Part shown: one piece after another, positions 27,901 through 37,000 of the stretch | How the letters are laid out: each line of letters begins with the position of its first letter | How positions within the stretch are numbered: the first letter of the stretch is position 1 | Assembly (NCBI GenBank): GCA_017562135.1 | Contig: QEYB01000911.1 | Coordinates: 310,001-374,000, forward strand | Direction of reading: 5' to 3' | Length of the DNA stretch: 64,000 nucleotides | Origin: Dipylidium caninum | Lineage: Eukaryota > Platyhelminthes > Cestoda > Cyclophyllidea > Dipylidiidae | Made by a program: the position numbers and the translations under genes | The notes under the pieces: model-generated | Database searches by the model: none | Told to the model about the DNA's origin: nothing | What the model saw: the letters and a program-made list of their open reading frames with translations, nothing else

Positions 27901-30900
27901 GCCTCCCACAGAGGATCCTCGCTTCCTCTTTCCCCATTCCTCCTGCCGAAGGATGGCAATTAAAGTAGCCCCACCGTCATTGACCTTCCCCGAAATTTTC
28001 CACTTATTTACACTCCATTCAAAATATTCTAACACAATTTCAAGAATGATTTATGGAATAATGCCATAAATGTCATAATATTTTAGGACCTTGGAAAAAC
28101 CGCTCCGAAATAAGGTATTTAGCAGACATGACCTAGACAATTCCCTCAATTGATAAACCCCCTTTCGTCATCCCCCCCAACCCACCTGAGCCTTCCCCAG
28201 TCGATCAGCTCTACATCTCTTTGCCCTTCTACACCTCCCGTTATCTCCTACTTCTGTCTTCCAGTGTGTTCTGTGCTCTGATGTCGTACTGTGACCAGAT
28301 GCCCTGGCTATTGGATGAGGCGCGTCCAGACGGTTTCACACCACTGCACCTGGCTGTGCTGTACGGCCACACGGCCATCGTGGATTGCCTTCTCCTCCTT
28401 CCGTTCGCCTCTCCTGCGGGAGCGACATCTACGACGGGGACGCCGAGGACGACTGGGTCGGCGGGAGTAAATGTGAACGCGGAGAGCGCACTCATGATGG
28501 CGGGGAGCTCGGGTGTGACGTTGGGTAATCGGCTTACTCCCTTGCACCTGGCTGTGCAGAAGGGTAACATCCCCATCGTTTGCCTTTTGCTCGCCCGTGG
28601 GGCTCTCCCATGCGTCCGCGATGCCGCTGGCAAGAGTCCTCTTGACCTCAGCCTCGCTCTTCTTCGACGCCCCCCAGCCTCCACCACCATTGCCGCTTCG
28701 GATCAGTCGTCCTCGGACGCCAACCTACCTGAAGCACCGCAGTCGGTGAGGCGAAATATGTATAGTTAGCGCTTAGTCCTTGAACAACGGTATTTGATGA
28801 AACACAAGTTATAGGAGAAGCATGAAATAACATATTGACGGACTCCAGTAGAAGCACACATGCCTCCCATTAGTTGCAGGCATGCGTGAAACTGAAAGAG
28901 TCGAAGCAAACTAAATTGAGATGTTTTCAGCGAAAAGGTGGAAAATCTCTCCGTTTTTGAACTAACTAGCCTACAGCTTCGTAAAAACGGCGGGGAATTA
29001 CTGAGGCTACTTGCTTTTCCCCTTTTCTTCCGTATACTCCAATGAAACGAACGATTTCTCAAGGAGCCTAAGTGTGGTCTTGTCTTATCGCCCGTAATCC
29101 CCCCCCCCCCCCCCAACTTTTCAACCTTAGGTAGATCAAAATTCCACCCGATCGCAGACAATGCCGAAACAGTTTCGCCTTTTAATGCGGCAAAGAGTTG
29201 CAATGTAACGAATACGTCCACGGGGATTAAGTTAGTAAAATTGCATCCCAGTGTTTATAATTTTATTTCTCTTTCCCGTCTACCTCTCTTGCTGGTCATT
29301 TTCTCTTCTAGCACCCTTCCACCCTTCATCGACACCAATACCTAGTGCCTCATGACAGTCATGAGATATTTAAGCCGCCGACTGTCGGCGGCTTTTAATC
29401 ACTTTAACCACTGAGTAAGGAATAATTATAAGTTTGGACTTTTTACTTAGCATGGGCCTTTTATTCTGTTACCCATTTTTTTCTAGGGTGGCACCCAATG
29501 GTGTATCGAACTCATGTAACCATCATCACCCCTAATTTAGTCATCTTTCACCCATGAGACCGCCCTCCCAGTCCTCTTTCCCCATCCTTAACTATACGGG
29601 ATTATATGAAACTCTTTATTCCTTCCTTCTGTCATTTCCGACATTATAGATAAAATCTTAAGTTTGAGCCCAAAAAACCCTTCGGTCTCAGCTACCAACC
29701 GCTTTCTTGTTGTCGAGATTTCATTCCCTACTGGCGTTTGAGGTTCACTATGCTTATCCGTATAATTTCGATATGGCTTTAAACTTTAACCAACGACAGA
29801 ATTCAATTGCATTCACTAAGGTGAAAAAATGTTTTCTTTGCAGGCCCTTACTCCTTGCAGATTCGCATGATAAAATTTTAAGAGAATAATGTTCGGTGTG
29901 ACGTATGATAATCCCTTTTCCTCGCCTTTTCTGACAGGAGTCACCACAACGAGCCACCATTACTGAAGGAAGCCGGCTCGAGCCCTCGATGGTTCCCTTC
30001 CTCGCCTCCGTGGCGCGGTATTTAGTCACCTCGGCCAGTTGTGCTTCGCATTCTCAAGAAGAACAGTCGCTGCACAGTCTGCCCAGCGCATTGCGCAGTC
30101 GAATCGAAGCAGCGATACAGACGGCGCTTAACAGTGGCATCTCGGCGCCACTCCTCATTGCTGCCTGTTTGGCAGCTGCCGTCGGTTTACAGCTCCATGA
30201 CGCCGAATTCACCGACTCCCCCACTCCACCCGCCTACTTGTCCATGCCTGAGGATTCAATTCTCGAACTCGCCCTTCAGCAGTGCTTTCTCGTGGCCTGT
30301 CTTACTTCCACTTCTAACACGGAAGTATTTAACAGTGCCAACGATGGCGCAAATGATGCCGAGTGTGATAATGATCGCGCTGAGAGCTTGGCACATCAAC
30401 AGCGGTGTCTCCTCGAGAATAGTGAAACATCAGCACTAAATGACTTTTTCGCCACTGACAATCGCTCGGAAACTCGGGTACTTCAATCAGGAACTGTCAG
30501 TCCCACTGGCTCCTCCATGTCGATTGCGAACTTTCTGGTTCCCTCGGAGTGGTCGGCCAGTGCAGCGATCCCTCCAGAACTCGGTCACCAACAACAGAAG
30601 CCAGCTAACCTGCCATTGAGCTTACAGGAACTTGAGGAAGAGCTGAGGGAATGTATGGTGTGCTCAAGTCGCGATAGGGCTGCTCTTCTTGCACCCTGCG
30701 GTCACATTGTCGCCTGCCAACAGTGCACTCAGCTCCTCAAGAAGTGCATCATTTGTAGGCAGCAGGTTGAAACCTTCAGAGAGGTGAGTTTGCCGTTCTG
30801 TCACTTCGCGATCTTATCCTGTCCAGGAATCGGTTATATTCCTGTCCGTCTCTTAGATTCCAGCCTGCAGAGAGTGCACTTTTCGACCAGCAGTGACTCT

Positions 30901-32861
30901 AGCACGGACTTGCAATCACTTTCTTGTCTGTCCGGAGTGTCTTGTTTCACGCGTGGCCCGGCTGAACCGAGCACTCGAAGCGGCCGGCGATAACGACGAC
31001 GAACAAACAAAACCAGAGTGGTTGTTGGGCGAAGGGGAGGGCGAACACCGGCGTCACCAACTCCTTCTCTCACTCTTCAATGCCGGTGAGCTCTGCCCCG
31101 ACGGTGTATGTCCAGAGTGTGGCCAGATTGTAACTGCGGTTTGGAGTTTGGAAGTGGCAGTCGGTGGCGGTGGTGGTGGCATGGAGCGTTTTTTGGCTCT
31201 CTCCTCTTCCGCCGTGGATTCTGGCACCGTGAGACGAACTGCGCTGATTTCAGCAAATTCGCAAGAGTTGCTCGTGCCTGTCGCTGTCTCCCAGACTTCT
31301 ACTGTGTGGGTCACGTCGGAGAATAACCAGGGTGGGTTGATCCATCACAATTGGTCATTTTTAATATATTCTACTTAGGGATTCTTAATAGAACTACTTT
31401 CATAAACTCGGCGCCACTCCCTTGATGGCGGTAATCATTTTGCACTTTAGTTGTTGCGCGCCCCACAATGGCACCAAGATGTCTGGTTCCCAGAAGCATG
31501 TTCCCCTCAACTGGCCGACAAGTAAGTTTGCTGGTGCATCGGTCGTCGTATAATCCAACAAAGGTTCCGTAAATTAAAACAGCTTTTATTCATCGCATTT
31601 GTAAAGCACACTTTCATGGGTTGCGTTAATTCGGTGATGTTTCAGGCCTTTTTACCAAATTGGGTGTGATTTTTCTGCCATCTAATAACACAACTTTGAG
31701 GTGGTGACGTCTGGAGCAATCTTTTAAACTAAATACGAACGTTTGCTGATGTCATTCGGCGGCATGAAATTCTTCTTTGCAAACGCTTCCCCCTTTCTGC
31801 CTTGCAAATACCAACTTTTCTTGGTGTGAAGGGACAATTCACCTCCATTTTGATAATCTACCCAACTTTCTCTCCACCAGTGATTTATAGAGGCATATGA
31901 GGCAGTTTTAACTTTTGACAGAGTATCAAAGAGAAGATTAAATTTCATCGCTACTTCGAGTATATTTGAAAAACTGAAGTTGGAAATCAATGCGACTAAA
32001 TAAAAAAATAGCAAATCACTACAAACCAATTGCCTTCATCAGCTGATTTTGACACATTTTTGAGGCTTTTAGTGAATTTCAAGCGTCCATAAGAACTTGG
32101 GATTTTTGCGATTTGACAGACGCTACCTCGGTGCACACAGGCTGGCGGATCCAATGCACGACCCAACAACATGCGCCTCTCCGGCTCGGTCATCTCCGGC
32201 GGCCAGTCGTCCTCGCGTGAACTTAAGCGTCTGCAGCATGAGCTGCAGGCCATGCGTGAACAGGTAAGCACTTGTTGTTCCCACTTTCGGGAAGAAGTGA
32301 TGATTTACTCGTATATACGACGCTTTAAATAGGTTTTCTTTGACACTTTGAGGATATTAGGGAGATAATTTGTATCCGGACCGCAAGGGTGGAGCACCGA
32401 CATTCTTGATTGTCCTATAATGACGCGCGTTGCTTAAATAACTGAATCGGTGTAACATTTGATTGTTACGTCCGTAATAAGTCCTAAATTAAGCGTCTTA
32501 CTACTAAGCTTGATCCATTTGCATTTGATATAAGATAGCAGCAGAGAAGGTATGATATGCTCAAGGCGTGAGAGAGATTATCTTCCTTAAAATTAGTGCT
32601 AAATCCTCTCCAACCGAAGGCTCTTTCAAAGGATTTGATTAGTTGAACGTTTCCCGGGAAATTTCGGCTTCACTCCCTGGAGGATGATGTACGTTGCATT
32701 GTCGTACCTGCTCATTTTAGACTCGGTGCCCTATTTGTTTGGATCGTTCGCGAAATTTGGTCTTTATGTGTGGCCATGCAACTTGCCAATGGTGCGGCGA
32801 TCAAGTCGCCGCCTGTCCTATCTGTCGTCGCACTGTGACGGGGAGAATTGTGCTATATTAA
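982..32861 (+). CDS. MIB1: Mind bomb E3 ubiquitin-protein ligase, 3' part (ankyrin repeats and three RING fingers)
   Basis: Partial gene; the N-terminal substrate-binding domains lie upstream of the window. Seven exons join in frame: 982-1133, 28265-28745, 29938-30783, 30857-31331, 31451-31521, 32120-32263 and 32721-32861, about 769 residues. Ankyrin motifs include GDTPLHDAV, LGHNCLHHAA, DGFTPLHLAVLYGH and RLTPLHLAVQKGN. RING 1 is the ECMVC...CGHIVACQQC...CIIC stretch of exon 3. RING 2 starts in exon 4 and has an expanded loop. Exon 6 gives the short coiled coil RELKRLQHELQAMREQ. RING 3 (CPICLD...CGHATCQWCGD...CPICRR) ends in the family-typical hydrophobic tail GRIVLY before TAA. In animals mind bomb ubiquitinates Notch ligands (Delta, Serrate/Jagged) to drive their endocytosis. 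Three RINGs point to MIB1 rather than MIB2. The intron 1134-28264 is 27,131 bp. Confidence 0.93.
5862..7011 (+). mobile_element. Decayed mariner-family (Tc1/mariner) DNA transposon
   Basis: A terminal inverted repeat is visible: GGTCTACCGAAAAGTTCTGTC near 5865-5885, and its near complement GACATAACTTTCCGGTAGACT at 6985-7005. They match at 18 of 21 positions when one is inverted. TA dinucleotides flank both ends, as expected for mariner insertion. The element is about 1.15 kb, close to the usual 1.3 kb of intact elements. The interior encodes recognisable transposase pieces on the plus strand. It sits inside the large mind bomb intron. Confidence 0.88.
6027..7067 (+). pseudogene. Broken mariner transposase
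   Basis: The N-terminal helix-turn-helix part reads in frame from 6027 (CRRWFEKFDAGGFDLFD is family-like) to a TAG at about 6234. Downstream pieces appear in shifted frames with several stops: NEKWITY near 6400, RDNGKPHAAL near 6653, and YSPDFAPSGHHLF near 6735. Compared with the family pattern as I recall it, the first catalytic Asp (DEKW) is Asn here. The second Asp (in RDN) is kept, and the third (PSDYH) is Gly. With stops, frameshifts and two changed catalytic residues, this copy cannot encode an active transposase. The last open frame reads slightly past the 3' inverted repeat. Confidence 0.87.
8701..8743. repeat. CTG then CTA trinucleotide microsatellite
   Basis: About seven CTG units are followed directly by about eight CTA units. 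It is a compound microsatellite inside the mind bomb intron. It could be length-variable between individuals; no coding context is seen. Confidence 0.9.
9191..9218. repeat. Imperfect C-rich/G-rich inverted repeat
   Basis: A CACCCCACCCC arm is followed by GTT and then GGGGTGTGGGGG, so the strand can fold into a GC-rich hairpin. A related G-rich run lies at about 9301-9316. Intronic, function unknown. Confidence 0.5.
9509..9534. repeat. 13-bp direct duplication
   Basis: GAATCCTGGTGGG occurs twice in tandem (9509-9521 and 9522-9534) within the mind bomb intron. It is minor and noted for completeness. Confidence 0.75.
17228..17270. repeat. GT-rich simple repeat
   Basis: Interrupted TG dinucleotides run into GGTG units. 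It generates spurious ORFs on both strands. Confidence 0.75.
22861..22936. repeat. GA-rich purine tract
   Basis: Interrupted (GA)n with GGAG spacers covers about 76 bp. A CT-rich tract at 23184-23209 is its rough complement. Overlapping ORFs on both strands here are low-complexity artefacts. Confidence 0.88.
26921..27093. repeat. Alternating CA, TG and CA dinucleotide tracts
   Basis: A CA tract (26921-26946) is followed by a TG tract (26973-26996) and another CA tract (27080-27093). Opposed CA and TG tracts can pair as a hairpin. The region is open in several frames on both strands, giving ORFs up to 230 codons that I regard as artefacts of composition. Confidence 0.8.
28746..29937 (+). other. 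Mind bomb intron with poly-C and palindromes
   Basis: This intron lies between the second visible exon (donor TCG|GTGAGG) and the RING 1 exon (acceptor TTCTGACAG). It contains a run of 16 C at 29099-29114 and two perfect inverted repeats close together at 29349-29394. No coding sequence was recognised. Confidence 0.75.
29349..29394. repeat. Two adjacent perfect inverted repeats
   Basis: The first is CTCATGA-CAG-TCATGAG (29349-29365). Seven bases further on, the second has arms AAGCCGCCGAC and GTCGGCGGCTT around a single central T (29372-29394). The second is GC-rich in an AT-leaning intron and would form a strong hairpin or act as a dyad binding site. Role unknown. Confidence 0.85.
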
Positions 32862-34028
32862 CTTGGATCTCGATATCAATCGCTCCATCTAGTCGGTCTC
32901 ATCGTCACGTACTTACTATGATCGTTTGCATTTATCATATCCTATTTACTCCTTATCTCTCTTCGATCTACCGTCATTTCACATCTCTTAGTGTTGTGAC
33001 AGAGTATGGTGCTGTTTAAATGTTTTTAACTCTAAAGTTTGCACTCAGCTTGTCTCTGGGCCTTTCGTATGTTGTGATATTCCTTCAACTTTCTTGTACC
33101 TTTTGGAAGGCGATCAATATTTAGAGCGATATTGGTATTGGAGGCTTGGAGATTCCATAACTAGTGCAGGCTCAGAGCCGGAAATCGTTTACTCACGGTT
33201 GAGGATTATCTACCGGCCTACTATCGGGAAATTTTCCGGCCCAGTGTTTGAGACAGCTTATAACAATCCATCGTTTGGAGTATATCCAATATTCAGAGGT
33301 AGATTCTGAATTAAGAGAGTTGTTGATGAAGTAGAGACTCTCCTGACAGCTGCAAAAGTCAGTTTCAAAGTGGCGAAGTCACGTAAGCTGAATCGGTTAT
33401 CAAATGGTGTGTAGCCGAAGGCTCGTATAGTACGGATTTGAGTCCCTGGTGTGGTTAGTACGGAGAGAAGTGATGTGATGCTAGGTAGTATGTTATGCGG
33501 GTCGCCAAAATGTGTCCTGGAGCATTTGCGGGCTTCCTGAGATTACCCTTGCGGTGAAGCCATTTTAATTCTACTCCCGCTTTCTTCTGCGCAACTGGCT
33601 TTTGGATTGTTAAAACTTATTCGCAAAAGTGATTAGTTTTTGGTAGTTTCGGCCGATGCAATGTGGGCTCACTTCGTTGTGACCGGTACCGCAGATCTAT
33701 ATTATATTGGCTTTGGAAAGGCCGAATTTCTTGATTTTTTGGCTAATGGGACCTATGAGTCTACATGCGAGGCCGGTCGAGAGTCCTGTAGCCTGCTTAA
33801 GGGTATTTTAAGTCGTTCCCTATTAAGTTAAGAATTAATAGGGCAAAGACGTTTCCAGAAAAAAACAACAGACAGCCAATATTTTGATGTAAAAATCAGT
33901 TTAATCACTTAAGGCACTTTATTTTTAACCTTATTTTTGTTTTAATTTATCAAGAAATAATATAACCAAATTGTAGAAATTTAAAATTCCGGAAAAGAAT
34001 TTTAATTTATGAATTTGTTATCCAAACG
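32862..34028. other. Intergenic region between mind bomb and contactin
   Basis: No gene is supported. Two plus-strand ORFs (71 codons ending 33309; 63 codons ending 33831) have fairly ordinary composition but match no family I know and have no clear splice link to contactin. The last 200 bp before 34029 are AT-rich and should hold the contactin promoter or 5' UTR. Confidence 0.5.
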
Positions 34029-37000
34029 ATGACACTTTTTTATTTAATTTCCCTATGTATTTTTCATACAAATGCCGAAACAATTAATCCATGGTCAGGT
34101 TGTCCACAGGATTCTGTGGTGAGATCTGGTAACATTCGCATAAATATCTAATTTATTTTAGTTTGTCCCACTGGTTGGGATGGTTTTAACATGAATTGTT
34201 ACCTCTTCGTCAGTTTTCCTTTTGCAACACATAGTGCGGCAAATGCGGACTGTTTGGTAAGCTTTGTTGCCGATCCTTCTATCATTATTAGAATAGGGGT
34301 GCGCAAATGCTGCGGATCGATAGCATAGAAGAACATGAATTCGTCAGCCGCTCATTACAACAAAATTCTCTTTCTACAAGGTAGCAAAATCATTGTTAAT
34401 TACAGTTAGCACGCGTTGGTACACCTCAGGCTCAATGCTTAGATCCCCGTTTGGAGAATTTATATGGTCAGGATGGCCTCCGGACAAACAAGCGATCCGT
34501 CCCAGTTTATACGCGCTCTGGTTTGATAAACTACCCACAATTTCGGATATGCCAAATTATCCTGTTTCCAATGATAAACTATTGTATGGCACAAATGGGA
34601 CATCCTGGGGATGGTACATCGGCTCGTCAATGGAACCGCGACCGTATGTTTGTCAAGCCCCGACTGCGAACGCAAAGTATTTGCGTCCTAGTGGTCGAAA
34701 AATTAGTTATGGCCAAAATGACACAGCCTCTATTTCTCGAGGACCTTGCTTTGTAAGACAGCCTGAGGACGCATGGTAGGCAAAGACTATGGTTAATGCA
34801 ACTAATGTGACAATGTTAATTCTTTCAAAAATTATAGGTTCGTAGGAGGAATTGAGATGGAACCCTTTGTCTCATTCAACTGTTTTGCTAATGGCAATCC
34901 TGCCCCAAGTTATCGATGGTATAAGCTCGGTCTCGTACTGAGCACCTCTACTGTGGTCCCGAGGAGGACGGTCATCGATCCAAGTAATTCCACAACCGGT
35001 CACATCGCCATCACTGGTGGGAAGCTGGTGATACACTTCCCCTCACCAACACTGAATTCTGAATACTATCAGTGCGAGGCATACAACATCTTTGGAAGCA
35101 TTTTGAGTCGCACGGCAAAAATTGTCTTTGGTCAATTGGAGACCTTTCCAAAACATCCGCGTAAAACAAGGATGGCAGCTGCCTACCAGAGCGTCACCAT
35201 TCCCTGTGATCCTCCAGCTCATTCTCCAAGAGACAGTATGTTTGCATAGTGAAACATAAGTGTGATAACTACGGGAATTTGATTTGATTCAAGTGAGCAT
35301 ACAGTATTCGGACTTCTATTGGTTTTCAGGCCTAATATATTCGTTCTACATGCGAAAAGGCCTGAGTCTCGAACCAGTGGTGCTGTCCGCTCGACCGGGA
35401 GTCTTTATCTCCCAAGCGCAAGCACTCATCGGTTTTTCCGAAGCCACAACACAGGTGCGTTTACTCCTGCCTGCTCTTTATGTTGTCTGGTAGCCCATCG
35501 CGAACATGATATCTTAGGACTCGGGAATCTACGTGTGCATGATAACAATGTATCAATTGGGCTCTCGGTTGAGTGATTCGCCCAAATCGCCGGATATGCC
35601 TTTGGTGGTGATGGAGAGTAATTATAGGACACAGGAGCCGCGTATCTACGACAGCTTCCCTGCCATATGGCCCAGCGATCCCATTCGTGGCCATCCTGTG
35701 CGCATTGAGTGTTTCGCAGGCGGCAGTGTGCAGTCCGGACCATTGCAATACACCTGGCGCAGGGTATGCTCTGCATGTCCTTTGCGACCACACCAATATG
35801 GCAGGAGTGACCGATGTTCTCCCATTCCTCTCTCTAGTTGGATGGCCTCTCAATCCCAATGAGTCGTCTGCGAGAACTTAATCGTGTTATCGATATACCG
35901 CAGGTACAACCGGAGGACCAGGCGGTGTACGAATGCAGTGTGAGTACCCGAAGAGCTTTTGCGGTATTCCAGGACCCGTCTTACTCCATCAATTATAACC
36001 GTCCCATCTAATCACCTCAAGCTTCCCTTACACCACAATCGGACGAATTAGTGAAAATTGACATTCGAGACTATCCTCGAAAATACGAAAGCGCAAAATT
36101 ACTTCCACAAACAGTACAGCATCTCTCCTTTACCGTCTGGGAGGGAAAATTAATATAGTCCGATTCTGAATGGACTGAGGGGAGCGGTAAATCTAAGGAG
36201 GCAGTTTTCCATTAGATTAATTCGTAGTCACTGAGATTTATGATATACTTTATTCTGTAAAAACACTTTTTAACATGTCAGCCTCAGGCTTCTCAAGTTG
36301 AATAAAGTTCATGTTTTCTGAACTAATTGACTCGACATGATCCTGAACATCCCTAAGTCAACTATTCCGACGATGCGTTAGTACTTGTCGCTTCTTCACA
36401 GGTCCGCCTGTTGGATGCAGGTAGGACAGAGATCTCCATTTGCCATCTTTTTAAACTCGCAAAATTTTATTGCGTAGCTGTCGAGGTGGAAATTGTTTGG
36501 TTTAAAATAAGACATTCAATGGAGTATAGGCAAGTGGATTGGCCGGCTTCTGAGGCGATTAGTTAGCTACCGCGCTCCTTCTCACCTGCCAACATCACCG
36601 TCCCCGATGGGATGAGTGGCGTCAATTTCGCGTACCCTTACACGCCCTGGTCCACACTACGTTGGTGTTGTGGTGATAGAGCGAGTTTGTTCAAGCGACT
36701 AAGCCCACCAACCGATTTCAACAGGTGACGGATGCGAAAGGGAGTCAGGCACAGCCGCGGACCGTGACACTGCAGATCAGAGCCCTGCCTTACTTCACCA
36801 ACAAGGCGAAAGATGAGGTTGTCGCGGTGAACGCTGTGGTCACCATGGTATGCGAGGCCGAGGGCATCCCCGAGCCTACGCAGTACTGGTACCGCAACGG
36901 CGCGCGCGTCCGCAGCCTCATCGACTCGGGACAACTCGACGCCGCCCGCTACTTCGTCTCCGACGGCACTACGGAACCCGCAAGACTCATCATCTCCAAT

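Larger units (their letters stand above)
1134..28264 (+). other. 27.1-kb intron of the mind bomb gene
   Basis: The donor is TGG|GTAAGT at 1134 and the acceptor is CTTCCAG at 28258-28264. The flanking exons are joined by phase (GG+T) and by protein continuity (GNPG|VFCALMSYC aligns with the mind bomb ankyrin region). Contents are a dead mariner element (about 5862-7011), a CTG/CTA microsatellite (8701-8743), an imperfect G/C hairpin (about 9191-9218), GT-rich tracts (17228-17270), a GA tract (22861-22936) and CA/TG tracts (26921-27093). Many C or T homopolymer runs are also present. ORFs up to 230 codons occur, but none shows a recognisable protein and most lie in low-complexity DNA. No nested gene could be supported. 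Confidence 0.75.

Noticed and set aside
28241..28690. Minus-strand ORFs opposite the mind bomb ankyrin exon
   Set aside because: They are the shadow of a GC-rich coding exon on the plus strand, whose ankyrin repeats are unmistakable.
29372..29394. Palindrome followed by T residues as a bacterial-type terminator
   Set aside because: The context is a eukaryotic intron with consensus splice sites, so a rho-independent terminator has no meaning here. It is reported as an inverted repeat instead.
35426..35862. ORFs on both strands over contactin exons 5-6
   Set aside because: Alternative frames of the Ig2-Ig3 exons; the plus-strand frame joined by phase gives the Ig cysteine pattern.
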